DNA from: Eutypella sp. D-1
Lineage: Eukaryota > Ascomycota > Sordariomycetes > Xylariales > Diatrypaceae
Length of the DNA: 64,000 bases
Direction of reading: 5' to 3'
Assembly (NCBI GenBank): GCA_023313575.1
Contig: JAJTTP010000023.1
Coordinates: forward strand, 186,001-250,000
Part shown: in pieces, positions 10,942-21,483 of the stretch
Layout: every line of letters starts with the position of its first letter
Numbering within the stretch: the first letter of the stretch is position 1
The notes under the pieces: generated by a model
What the model saw: the letters and a program-made list of their open reading frames with translations, nothing else
The model's database searches: none
Told to the model about the DNA's origin: nothing
Program-made: the position numbers and the translations under genes

Positions 10942-11867
10942 TGTGATGTTGAAGTTCTAGACTGCTTTCTGAATGTTCGTGTGTCGAATCGTGCTTCTAA
11001 TGGAACTCGATAACGTTCGATGCATGTTGATCGAAAGTGGTTGTCGAGAATCGAACTGGCAGTAACCGGTATATATAATTGAGGACAAGCAGTCATCGGC
11101 ATCAATTAGGTGTCTGTCTGGCCCGCGGTCCCAACTATTTGGTCATGACGTAGTCTAAAATTGCATGGCTAAAGAATTACAGTGATATTCTGGTATGATT
11201 TCATAGCGATGATTTCATCACTCCGGGTCGAGTCCGGGGTGTCATCGGCACGGACCGCCCATGACGTTCGCGCCCTTGAAATACCCCACATTTCCCCGGC
11301 ATCCCGATCCGGCCGGGATTGGCCCAGACAATTGGACCTGGTATCCGGGATCGCAAAATCTAGAGGTTGCTTGGCTGCGGATGCGACTCGCCAGCTCGCC
11401 TTGCAACCCAGGCAGCCGGCCAGCTCGCATAGTAACTCCATATAACGAAACATTACCCTCGTAGATGTAAACGGCAAGGTTACATTTCGGCAGTCATACG
11501 TCACCACTCAGGAAAAGCAAACTGCGAAAGGGATGGGGACAAGAAGGCTGAGTCTGGAAGCTCGCATTGGACGATTCCGCGACCGCGTTTGATAGCCGGA
11601 TACCGACCTGTACATACAACCTTACAGTGCGTGCACACTCGTGTTTCTTGGTTTGGCTGTCTTCATCACTGCTCAGTCTATCAGCCTAGGGAGACGGCAC
11701 AAAAGCGGTGATCAAGACCTAGCGGAGCTACGGGTATATTTAGTTCATACGGCAATGCTCGGACGTAGGCTGTGGCAAGCTGTTATGAAGGCATCGCGAT
11801 AAGTAGCAAGACGTCAAAATTTCAATAGAAGAAGCTACATATTACACGAAGGCATCCCCAAACCCTA
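10942..11867. other. Intergenic region, nothing else recognised
   Basis: 0.9 kb holding the con-10-like promoter, including the TATA element at 11071-11079, and the downstream region of the next minus-strand gene. No coding region is supported. Confidence 0.5.
11071..11079 (-). promoter_or_regulatory. TATA box of the con-10-like gene
   Basis: On the minus strand the sequence reads ATTATATATACCGG about 130 bp upstream of the ATG at 10941. This position suits a TATA-driven, inducible gene with a short 5' leader. Confidence 0.55.
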
Positions 11868-12369
11868 TTACTCGCACGTCTCGACCTTGTAGTTTACCGT
11901 GGAGTTCCCCTGACCCGGTACCTTCGGCTTGAAATCCAGGTAGACAAGCTTCTGACTGTTAGCCAAAATAGGCACACACGGGACATCTATTCATCGGACT
12001 TACCTCTCCCTTCTCTGGAGTCCATTCGCCATCCGTGTCGCGGTAGTACACGAGCTCGTCGGATCCGGCATCACGGACCTCGGCCGTCGTATGGCTGAAG
12101 GTGCCTTCAGTACTCCACTCTATGCGATAGCATGTCGATTTCGTCACGAGAAACGGCTTGGTGCAGCGCGTATTGCCGTCGCCGTCCTTGCACTCCTCCA
12201 CATCGTAGTCTAGGACGCTACCCTCGGCGACGGTGGACACTGGTAGATGTTAGTCAGATGTTCCTGGACGTACGGATCGGTGCAGCCTATTACGCTTGTT
12301 TGGAGAATTGGAAAGACCGGAGAATGTCAGACCGCCGACTAGAATCTTCTGTACTGATGGAATATACAT
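11868..12369 (-). CDS. Small secreted-type protein, family unknown
   Basis: Proposed three-exon gene: 12369-12294, 12239-12004 and 11951-11868; 131 residues. Exon 3 joins in frame only if the acceptor TCAG ending at 11952 is used; it then ends in STVNYKVETCE and a stop. Exon 1 (MYIPSVQKILVGGLTFSGLS) was chosen because its phase-1 donor fits exon 2, and it gives a weak signal-peptide-like start. The mature part is acidic, with four Cys at CKDGDGNTRC, STCYR and ETCE, and beta-strand-like alternation. I do not recognise the family. Splicing of exons 2 and 3 is well supported by frame; exon 1 is less certain. A secreted disulfide-bonded protein is inference. Confidence 0.6.
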
Positions 12370-13277
12370 CTTTGCTGGTTGGGTCGTTTCAACAATTTTA
12401 TGAGGTCGATGAAAGGTATTTAGGCTTGATGTTGAATAGAGGAAGTCGTCGTAGCCGCGTCACAGTTTTAGAGTTCACTTTAACTGAACGTCACGCTCAA
12501 CCAATAGCAGCAGCCGACTGTTCCGGAGAAACTTTCTAGTGATTCATAGACAATTGGGTTTGGTTACTGAACCTTGGAAGGGTAAGACAAACACGGGTAG
12601 CCTGCTATGCGGGCTATGTCACCCTCTGGTGGACACTCGCACACTTTGAAACACTCACCATACATGTTTCACGAGAGCTCAACACTGGAAGGGACAGTGA
12701 TACCATATCCTATGTTTGCTTCATGGCATGCAAGCCGGAGCATCTGCCCCAAAACCATGATGTCACATTTTATCGCTCGTCCAGGCAGTCACTTAGTTTA
12801 TCTAAGCATGGTATACTTGAGCGACACTCAGACAAAGTCTTCATATATTCAATGGATTCTCCGTTAAAGGGCGACTACTCAATTCGAACACAACGCTCAT
12901 TATGAACAGACGTCTGTTGTTCTGTTAATGTGATGTGATGTAAAGGCAGGCCCAGCAACAGGCCTGAAACCCGCAAGTCGCCTGGGCCAGGGTATCTTTA
13001 GTGGGGCTCGGCACAGTCGGGTTGATTTAGTGCGTAGATTAGCTCTACGGATATCTCTCCCGTCTCTTATAGGCAGGTGGGGATCCCCCGTACCCTAAAA
13101 TCTGAAGAAACATCCCTTGGCAGCCTCAATGCAGTATAACAGTGTGATACACCAGCTACGCAGGGATAGACCATAAAATATTTGCAGTGATCATATCGAG
13201 GAGACTACCGACGTTACAAAACGGGACTCGTGATAGCTACCTAGGTACAAATTATCAGAAATACCTAAGTATCCATC
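12370..13277. other. Divergent intergenic region
   Basis: 0.9 kb upstream of both the small secreted protein (minus) and the SDR (plus). It contains the palindrome TACCTAGGTA at 13238-13247. No coding region is supported. Confidence 0.5.
13238..13247. promoter_or_regulatory. Palindrome TACCTAGGTA upstream of the SDR gene
   Basis: Second perfect copy of the decamer found at 5563-5572. It ends 31 bp before the SDR start codon, so it would lie in the leader or core promoter. Confidence 0.35.
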
Positions 13278-14387
13278 ATGTCCGGACCTAAGCCAGGGCA
13301 GAAGACTGTCCTTATCACGGGGTGCGTGAAAGACGAATATCTTGGGTGCGCAATTAACTGAACGAGGTTTTAGTTGCACGCCAGGTGGCATTGGCCATGG
13401 GCTGTGTCTCGAATATCACAAGCAAGGTATGCTATTCGCGAATCCGATTGTGTGGCGAGTCGCCATTGTGAGACCTATATGCTGACAGCTGCGCCTCAGG
13501 CCTGCATGTCATTGCGACAGCCCGGAGGCCCGAAGTCCTCTCGGAAATGGCCGATATGGGGATGACCACGCTTGCCCTGGACGTCACGGATGCCGAGAGT
13601 ATCAAGACATGTCACGACGAGGTTGCGAAGCTTACCGGCGGGAAACTCGATATCCTCGTGAATAATGCGTAAGTACACTTTGGCCAACCGTGCGTTGTGG
13701 CCCACCGTGTGTTGAAGTACGCTCACACTTCGCCCGTCGCCTAGGGGACGCACGCACACGCATCCCGCGACGGACCTGGATATGGACGACGTGCGCTACA
13801 CCTTCGAGACGAACGTCTTCGGCACGATGGCCATGGTCAAGGCGTTCGTGGACATGTTGATCGCGGCGCAGGGGCTGATCATCAACACGGCCTCCGCGTC
13901 GGCCGTGGTGCCTTACGTCTTCGGGTCCGCGTATACGGCCACCAAGGGCGCTATAGTCAGCTACTCGCGCACGCTGCGCTTGGAGCTCGCTCCGTTTGGG
14001 GTCCGCGTCATGTGCACCATGACGGGCACGATACGTAGTAACACGGCGAACCACGGCCACCGCGTCTTGCCACCCGGTAGTCTCTACGAGCGTGTGAGGG
14101 ACCTATTCGAATGGCGCCTCAATTTCAGCCAAAAGACCAGCACCATGCCTACCGAACAGTATGCGCGGAGACTCGTCACTGATTCCCTCAGGCGCGAGGT
14201 CCCCCTTTCCCTGCGCACCTGGTTCGGGCGCCCTGATTGGTTCTGGTACGGCGGCATGTCAGGTGTTGTGAGGCTCGGGAGCACCGTGGGCGAGTGGCTG
14301 GTGGATACGATATGTTGGCGGGTGTTCAAGGTGTACAAGCTGCAAAAGGTGCTCGACGATGAGCGCAGACAGAAGAAGCTGACGTGA
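13278..14387 (+). CDS. Short-chain dehydrogenase, 1-acyl-DHAP reductase (Ayr1) type
   Basis: Four exons: 13278-13321, 13374-13426, 13500-13668 and 13745-14387; 302 residues. Ayr1-type enzymes reduce 1-acyl-dihydroxyacetone phosphate to lysophosphatidate with NADPH at ER or lipid-droplet membranes. The cofactor motif TGCTPGGIG spans the first intron, LDVTDAES gives the Asp of the second strand, NNAGR follows, and the catalytic Ser (NTASASAV) and YTATK (Tyr and Lys) are present. The C-terminal region has a hydrophobic and basic tail (WRVFKVYKLQKVLDDERRQKK) as in Ayr1 relatives. All four exons keep frame. The gene is convergent with the acyltransferase gene 234 bp away. The substrate is inferred from family resemblance; other acyl ketone or secondary-metabolite SDR roles remain possible. 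Confidence 0.85.
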
Positions 14388-14621
14388 GCGAATATTTTGC
14401 AGCACGAATCACGTTCACTGCCTCACGGATTCGTGATACCAATCGTAGCCATACAATGAATAGGGGTTAGAGCTGGCGCTGGGACTCGGCCTTCAGTCCA
14501 AGTCATGTATACTAGTGAGAGTTTGGGTACATGGACCGGAACCAGCGCCGTGGCCGGTGACAATGCTCTATGAGTTACTCTTGCCATGACCATTTCGCAC
14601 GCTACAGAAGGTATTGCTTGC

Positions 14622-16010
14622 CTAATCTTCCACGCCCAGCCCTTCAAGTAGCAGGCTCTTGACGGTGTCCACGAACCGGCTCATCTGGTCAGCCGAGTGG
14701 TACGCTTCGTTATAGGTGGCGCTAAGGTTTAACTGGTCGCGGAACGTCCATACGTAGATGCAGCACGGCGGAGAAAGAAGCTCGACCCCGAGGCTAACCG
14801 CCTTGACCTGGAACCCGGCCTCAGGGGTACCGTAGTCCCGGTTGATAAACTTCTCTATAATGCCGATATTGCTGATGTCCACATTGCTCGGTGGCGGCGG
14901 GTCTCCCGCGGCGGGCTTCGGCAGACTACGGAGCGCCGCGACTACCTGCAGCGCATATTCGCGGTGCGCATCCAGGAAGTCGCGTGTGATGCCCTTGCGG
15001 TACTCGTTCTGGTAGCTCTGGAGACGTTCGGCCCACGACGACTGGGCTTCCACGCGGTGCATCCAGCCGGTCGTGTATAGACCCGAGGCGGAGACGGGCG
15101 TCGAGTAGGGCTCGCGCAGGTGCGGTCGCAACGTGAAGCGGATAGTGCTGGCGTAGTGCCGGTCCCTGACTGCCTCGTCGGCGAGGGCGTAATTGGCTCC
15201 TGCAACACTCGCGTGCACCGCGGAAGTCACTGTGACGCCCCGCGCTTTACAGGCTGCCAAAACCTTTTCCGTGGTCGCTGGGCTAAGCTTGATAGCGACG
15301 CTGCGTGTACCGGCCGGCTGCGTGCTCGCATCGCCTAGGTACGTAATCCCTACCGCGCCTACCGTAAGAGCAAACGTACCCACGATGGCGGCGGCACGTT
15401 CCTTAATCTCTGGCGTGGACTCTACGGGTACGGAGGCGGCGTCCTCAATCGTGGGCACGAGACGTACAACTTCGGTTCCCCAGGCGAGCGAGGCGGGATC
15501 GGCGAGCGGCGAGGGCTTCGCAGCGATGGTGAGGAGTGCGTCGAGCAGGAGCATGGCACCGATCCCGTCGATACGCCAGTGCACTGAATGAATGAGGAGC
15601 TCGCTCGACCGTGGGATGTAGACCAGCTTCGCGTAGGGCGAAGGCTTGAAAGACGAAAAGACATCGGCGGAGGACTGGGCCTCGTTGGCGACGCTGAAGG
15701 TCTGAGAGACCCAGGCATCCAGCACGGTCCCGTCGGCGGGGACGGTGTAAATGAGAGACTTGTTGTCGGGAGCCACCTCGGACGCGAGACTCGGGTGCTG
15801 AAAACGCATGTGCCCCCAGGCACGTCGGAAGTGCGCTGCGAGATCGCTAGAAGCCAAAGACCCGACGGGGATAACGGTAGCCGTCGAGTTGACGGCCCAG
15901 TTCTCGCGGTCGGGCTGCAGTCCAAGCTCGCCCACGAGCTTGATATACTCCTCACACTCGCCAATGGGGCGTGAGAAGACGCCTTTCTGGTCCGTCTCTT
16001 TCCAAGTCAT
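14622..16010 (-). CDS. CoA-dependent-type acyltransferase (condensation/CAT superfamily)
   Basis: Single exon, 462 residues. The fold family transfers acyl groups to hydroxyl or amino acceptors using the catalytic His of an HxxxDG motif, seen here as HWRIDG near residues 144-149. The start is the ATG at 16010 (MTWKETDQKGVFSRPIGECE), matching the usual W-x5-RPLG-like opening of fungal family members. The frame stays open further upstream but has no ATG. The C-terminal half has NVDISNIGIIEKFI and YVWTFRDQLNLSATYNEAYHS, the usual sites of the second motif and the C-terminal beta hairpin; the DFGWG pentapeptide of BAHD enzymes is absent. The acceptor is unknown. The gene is convergent with the SDR, and a MITE-like element begins 135 bp upstream of its start. 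Confidence 0.75.
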   Translation of the reverse strand: MTWKETDQKGVFSRPIGECEEYIKLVGELGLQPDRENWAVNSTATVIPVGSLASSDLAAHFRRAWGHMRFQHPSLASEVAPDNKSLIYTVPADGTVLDAWVSQTFSVANEAQSSADVFSSFKPSPYAKLVYIPRSSELLIHSVHWRIDGIGAMLLLDALLTIAAKPSPLADPASLAWGTEVVRLVPTIEDAASVPVESTPEIKERAAAIVGTFALTVGAVGITYLGDASTQPAGTRSVAIKLSPATTEKVLAACKARGVTVTSAVHASVAGANYALADEAVRDRHYASTIRFTLRPHLREPYSTPVSASGLYTTGWMHRVEAQSSWAERLQSYQNEYRKGITRDFLDAHREYALQVVAALRSLPKPAAGDPPPPSNVDISNIGIIEKFINRDYGTPEAGFQVKAVSLGVELLSPPCCIYVWTFRDQLNLSATYNEAYHSADQMSRFVDTVKSLLLEGLGVED

Positions 16011-16144
16011 GGTGATGTCGCGTAAGTGTTCGGATCTCTCTGTAGTAGTAGTAGCCTTTCCTACACCAACCCAGGATATTGCAAGGAGAGAACAGATCAG
16101 GATAGTTGACAAGCCCCGAGAAGAACTTGAGCGCCATCCCGGTC

Positions 16145-16150
16145 CAATGT
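16145..16150. repeat. Left flanking direct repeat CAATGT (putative target-site duplication)
   Basis: Identical to 16489-16494 on the other side of the MITE-like element. Confidence 0.6.
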
Positions 16151-16488
16151 TACGGAAGGTTACAGTAGTCACTGTTCACATTCTCCAAACCGGCGTATAG
16201 GGCCACCCCTATGTAGATATATATTTGGACTGCCAGCTGGTACCAAGTGGGTGTGATCCATCCTATTTAATCGTACCCATTCAATCGCACCCATTTTAAT
16301 CGATCGTATTTATTTGATCGCAGCCATTATAGATACTGTAGCTATTGCAACCACTGCAGCCATTGCAACCTATTCGAATGGGATTAACCAGCTGGCCGCT
16401 AGTACACCTTTTATCTGAAATGGGGTGCACCTATTAAAAAAGTTGAAAAAAATATGAATGTGAATAGTGACCACTGTAACCTTCCGTA
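16151..16488. mobile_element. MITE-like element with 32-bp terminal inverted repeats
   Basis: The ends 16151-16182 and 16457-16488 are inverted copies of 32 bp with two mismatches, starting TACGGAAGGTTACAGT. Immediately outside lie perfect direct repeats CAATGT at 16145-16150 and 16489-16494, as expected for a target-site duplication. The 338-bp body has no coding capacity, contains short degenerate repeats (around CCATTGCAACC and CGCACCCATT), and is moderately AT-rich. If the terminal TA is counted as the target site, a Tc1/mariner assignment would be possible instead. A TATA-like stretch (near 16214-16228) lies inside the element and could affect the acyltransferase gene. No autonomous partner is in the window. 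Confidence 0.7.
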
Positions 16489-16494
16489 CAATGT
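16489..16494. repeat. Right flanking direct repeat CAATGT (putative target-site duplication)
   Basis: Identical to 16145-16150; it directly abuts the right inverted repeat. Confidence 0.6.
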
Positions 16495-17682
16495 AAGCCC
16501 TATCCTCTTGGATCATTCGTTGCGGGTCCTCACGACCCTATGGTATGATGCAAACCTTCGGATCCAGCTGTACGCATCGTGTAGTGACGTGATAGTCCGA
16601 AGGGGATAGTCCGAAGGGGCCTATCCCGATCCTACTGACCTCATACTAGGCCCTATTCAGAGAAGAGTATTTGTAAATAGAGCCCAGCCATCAGAGCGAT
16701 TAGGTAACCCCACTCAACACCAAAACTTTGGAAGAAGCGCCAGCAAGTGGTGATATATGCAATTTTAAATACAGACGGTCACATCCTACACTACATCCTC
16801 TTCAGGTCAACTTTGTCTTGTTTTGACCAATCGCAGCACACATCCGCCGGCTTTGCAAACACTGAACGATGAGCATATAGTACTATGTAGTCTGCCGCCG
16901 TACTTTCATCCAGCTTTCCAGCCTCTTGCACCATGGGACCTGCTTAATAAAGTCCCCCTAGATGTTCACTGTCAGAGACACTGTCTCACTGGTATTTGAC
17001 TAGCCAGGTTGCCAGGAAGCACGTATTGGTCACTGAACGTTATACAGTCACGAAGTGACACTTATGAGTTCATTACATTCAAACGCGGTTCGGATAGCGG
17101 GCCGTTTCTGTGTCGCTCATTGCCGTTGTCCTACCTAAAAGCCAAACGGGACCCGTCGTATGTGTTTTGTGCTGTCGCGTAGGATGAAGCAATCCGACAG
17201 CGTAAATCACATCAGCCAGCTAAGCCTATTAACAGCGCCTGAGGGCCAGTAAGGAGCGCTGTGGCTGACAGATAGCGTGTGAGGCGGCGAAGCTGAGTCC
17301 AACGCTGGTTCTAGATGCCAATGTGCAAATCTGAGATCCGACAGTAACCGTACAATGAAACGTTATGGCGCCTATTTGATGATATATAGTCGATATGTAG
17401 TATGTCACCCTGCATTATGTCTTGGTGTATGCAATGGCGCGGATAGCCTGATGGCGCAGAAGGCTTCAACTGCCGACAGCGACACTTACTCATCTCCTAC
17501 TGCACCCAGTGTATCACCACGAGTGGCGTTTGCTGACCACAGGGTCTGGTTGAATGTTTGTACTTGCCAAATAAAGTTCTTGTCGTGCGAAGCGACACCT
17601 TGTCTTCTATTCTGCTTGAAACATTCCGGACTTCGTACAAGGACAATGCTCCCTCAATCGGCAACTTAGATAATTCTTCGTA
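16495..17682. other. Intergenic region, nothing coding recognised
   Basis: 1.2 kb between the MITE-like element and the GT25-like gene, containing only a 14-bp tandem duplication at 16591-16618 and short unsupported frames. Confidence 0.5.
16591..16618. repeat. 14-bp perfect tandem duplication
   Basis: The unit GATAGTCCGAAGGG occurs twice in immediate succession in the intergenic region downstream of the MITE-like element. Confidence 0.7.
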
Positions 17683-18900
17683 ATGTACGCCGGTCAAAGT
17701 CGCGGCAGACTTCTTCTGCTGGCTGTGCTAGCATTTTCTCTGTCTATCTCTATCCTCCTCTTAGCATCGAGTTCCGCCCGGGACCGCATCACCTCGAGCG
17801 TGCGATATACGCGCCCGGCGTTATCAAATACCCAGGATGGGAAATCGGATATCTTCAATGCTACACTGGGGGTAAGACTCTTCGCCAGCTTGGTTCTAGG
17901 CCGATTCTGACTTGGCTGTAGTTCGAGAAGGTTTTCGTCATCGGCTTGCCTGAGCGCACGGATAAGCGCGATGCGTTGAGCCTGATGGCCTCATTGACCG
18001 GCTTCTCATTGACATGGATCGACGGCGTGCTCGGTAAGAGCGTTTCTGACAAGGCGCTACCCTTTGTGAGTCTCGACCTCCTACGGCGAACAGAGTCCTC
18101 GGCAGACTGCTAATAATATAAAGGGATGGGATCGAAAAACGATGCCGGACGCCAACCTCGGTTCGTGGCGAGGCCATATCGACGCCATTAGACGCATCGT
18201 AGAGGACGGCATTTCGTCGGCGTTGATCATGGAAGATGACATGGACTGGGATGTGCACATCAAAACACAGCTTTCCCAATTTGCGAGCGCGGCCATTGAG
18301 CTGCAAGCGGGCTTCCACCACAACCAGACGCTTTCAACGCCAAGTCCATACGGTCAGGACTGGGACATGCTTTGGGTGGGCGCGTGCGCGGCAACGTTCG
18401 GCTGGGACCTCCCCGAGCACCTGCAGATTCCCGAACCGGAGCGCGACGACCGCCAGAAACTGATCCGCGACGACCCGACTGTGGCATCGGAGCGCCACAT
18501 CACCGGAAACGGGGGTTTCAGCTGGTCGGACTACCCGCCGCATACGCGTGTCGTGTACGTCCCCGGAGACAACATCTGCAGCTTCGCGTACGCGCTGAGC
18601 GCCGCCGGTGCCCGCAAAGCCCTGCAATATTTAGGTATCGAGGGCCAGCACAAGCCGTTCGACAATCACCTCAGCGATCTCTGCCGCCTTCGCGCCAATG
18701 GCATGCGCTGCGTCAGCGTCGTCCCCAGCCTCTTCGTTCACCACCGGCCTCGCGGCAAGACAAGCGGGGACTCGGACATCAACGGCGGGTCTGGTGAGGT
18801 CAGGGAACATGGATTCACGGAGAACATCGTATATAGCACGAGACTGAACCTAGCGAACTTGATCAAGGGACAACAGCCTGAAAAGCAGTGGGCCGATTGA
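17683..18900 (+). CDS. GT25-like glycosyltransferase, type II membrane protein
   Basis: Three exons: 17683-17871, 17922-18065 and 18124-18900; 369 residues. The N-terminus carries a single membrane anchor (LLLLAVLAFSLSISILLLAS, residues 10-29), so the catalytic part should face the Golgi lumen. Exon 2 begins FEKVFVIGLPERTDKRDAL, the typical start of family 25 (LPS-type) glycosyltransferases. SALIMEDDMDWD in exon 3 is the acidic metal/nucleotide-sugar motif, followed by WDMLWVGAC and an AYALSAAGARKAL segment, all usual in fungal GT25 members. Both introns are phase 0. The acceptor is unknown; protein or wall glycan modification is inference. It is convergent with the PAL gene (257 bp between stops). 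Confidence 0.82.
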
Positions 18901-19157
18901 AGACCGGGACTTGGCCCAGACTTGGCACTATTACATACTAGTAGCATATGGTGAATGGCCATGGACAGTCAGAGACCAGTCAGGAATCGTGGCCCAGGTG
19001 TTCCGTCGCAATCAGTAAGGAAAGAAAGGCACAGGCACATTAAATCACCGGCGAATGGCGCCAATATTGAATTAGACAGGTTCAAATATCACTATAGGTC
19101 AAAGCGCTTAGCGTGCACGGTTGAAAGTTTTATCTACCCCGATCTTAACATATCGCG

Positions 19158-21483
19158 TTAGTTCAGAATTTCCTCCTCCGCCTTGGCGACGGCCACCTCT
19201 TTCCGTGCCATCTCCGAGAATGATCCTAGGTCATCAGAGTCCTCCGCATCCCCATTGACCGCGACATGATTGCCATTAACAGCATGGTCGTCGCGCAAGA
19301 TACAGTCTATGAGGCGGCCATCCCGCAGGGCCTCGTAAATGATGGATACCCAGGACCCTATGATCTTCTTTGGTCGCCCGTCAAGCTCTGTGTCCGATAT
19401 ACCAGGCTGCTCGACCAACCCACGGTTGAAAGGTACACCGAGCGTTTCGCGCACGAGCTTATAACACCTTCCCGTCGTCTGTCCTAGAAACTGCGCTGTG
19501 GTCTGGTACTTGAAGAAGGCGTCGCGGTGCTGGATGTAAGTCTCGAGAACGGTCTTCCCCAAGGAGTTTTTCAGCGTCTGTATGTTCTTAAGTGCATTCG
19601 GGCCGGCGGCCAATCCGTCGTCGCAGTCATCGGCCATGAATTCGACGATCGCCGGGACAGTTGCGGAAGCCACCTGCACTGCTCTCTCGGCCGCATCCAG
19701 ACATGGCGTGTCGTACCAAGCCTTGCACACATCCTTCCAGACCAGGTTCGGTAGCGAGGAGCCCTCCTTGATGGAGAAGTGCTCATGGAGCAGGGCCGTC
19801 AACACCGGCCTCAGGGTCTCGAGGAAGGTCAATTGCAGGACGCGCAGGTCAAGGGCCTGGCAGGTAGTGTACAGGGCGGCGGCACACATGAGAGAGACGA
19901 GCTCGACGGATTGCATGGCGTAGCGACAGTTGACGAGGGCGAGGGAGTTGACAGACTGGTTGTGCATCTCGGCCGACTGTACGTGCGAGGAGACCGGGTT
20001 GGCGAGGAACGCAAGTTCAGATTGGTAGGCGGCCATGTTGACGTCTATGCCTTTGAGGCAGAAGGAGAGGCTCGGGTCATCAGCCGCCAGATTTGGTGGC
20101 AGGCCGTTGCTCAGGGAGTTGTTGATCAGCTCCGTGGTCTGGCTGAAGAGGAGCTTGCCCACCATCTGCAGGCAGAACCGCAGCTTCTCCGCCGCCGACG
20201 TAATCGACGCCGCCTGGAAGTTGCCTCCGCTGTGCACGTCGCCCTCCGCCACGTTCACCAGCGGGTTATCCGTAGTCGAATTCAGCTCCACCTCCACCTG
20301 CCGTTGCGCCAGCATCAGGTCCTCCAGCACCGGCGACAACCATTGCGGCGAAGTGCGCAGGGCGTACCGCTCCTGCACGATACCCACCTTGAACCTATCC
20401 TTAGCCCGTGGGCCCAGGCCCGACACGAGGTGAGATCCGTGGAGGAAGGACCGGATATTGGTTGCGACCTCGACCTGCCCACCGTGTGGCCGGATATCCT
20501 GGATGAAGGGGTGCGCCCACTCTACATTGGCAGCCAATCCTTCTGCGGTCATCGCCGTCAGGAGCTGGCTTATGACGACGAGGTTATTGGTGTCGTGGAC
20601 GGCGAGACTGGCGACTGCCGCGGACGGTGCCGTGCCGTTAATCAACGAGAGCCCTTCCTTCGCCCCCAACACCGTCGGAGCCACCCCTATCCTCTGTAGT
20701 GCCTGGTCCGCACCGAGGATAACCTTGTCTTTGCCTTGACCCAGCTGCACCTTCACGTCGGGAGTACCCATGATGCTACCAGCGACGTACGACAGTGGCA
20801 TGAGATCCCCCGACGCCGAGATCGTCCCACGCAGAGGGATAAAAGGGGTACAGTCGTGGCTCACCAATGCGACGATCGCCTCAGCCACGGAGAGTCGTAT
20901 GGCAGAGTGGCCCCGGACATTCGTATTGGCTCGGGTCACCATGGAGCCCTTGACCCAGGTCCGGGGCAGGACATGATGCCGCAACTCCTCGTGCTCATCG
21001 CCGCCGGTGTCGCTGTCGAGGATGACAGCCGATTGTGTGTGCTGGATCAATGATACCTGGAGGCCCTGTAGGTTTTTCGTGCGGACATCGGCTGAGCCTC
21101 CGAAGCCCGTGTTGACCCCTGGCGACATATGTGAGCTATACGGTGCCGGCACTAGATCTAGGGAGTTCGGCGGCTTACCGTAAAGAAAGGACCCATCTGC
21201 CAAGTACTTGTTCAGGGTTTCGACGCTATCGTTGACAGCGTTGACGACCTCCGCGTTCTGGCTTATACTTGGCTTACACCCATGCCTGCATCTCGCGTGA
21301 GTTCATGTTCATGCCGTGATGTGAAGATGGCGGGTAGGTAGGTACATACCTCGAGACAGCTACGACCCCGGCGATGTCGAGGGACTGCCCGTCAACCGTG
21401 AGCTTGCCGGCCCGACGATATCGTTCGAGACCCTTCCATACCGTTCTGGTCTGGTCGAGGTGTGGATGCGGTCTCTCGTGCAT
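19158..21483 (-). CDS. PAL: Phenylalanine ammonia-lyase
   Basis: Two exons: 21483-21350 and 21267-19158; 747 residues. The enzyme deaminates L-Phe (some also L-Tyr) to cinnamate, the entry to phenylpropanoid metabolism. The autocatalytic MIO cofactor triad Ala-Ser-Gly is at residues 196-198 in GTISASGDLMPLSY. VNTGFGGSADVRT near the start carries the loop Tyr region with Gly-Phe replacing part of it, and the C-terminal extension found in fungal and plant PAL (versus bacterial HAL) is present. The only frame-keeping intron uses GTATGT and the acceptor CCAAG before TATAAGCC (82 nt). A good TATA box lies about 75 bp upstream of the ATG. Tyr versus Phe preference cannot be read with certainty here. 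Confidence 0.92.

Noticed and set aside
16011..16172. N-terminal extension of the acyltransferase by 54 codons
   Set aside because: The frame is open but begins with GTG rather than ATG, and it overlaps the MITE-like terminus; the family start matches the ATG at 16010.
19779..20699. A 306-codon plus-strand open frame
   Set aside because: It lies entirely antisense to the PAL exon, has no known domain and mirrors PAL codon usage; it is a shadow frame.
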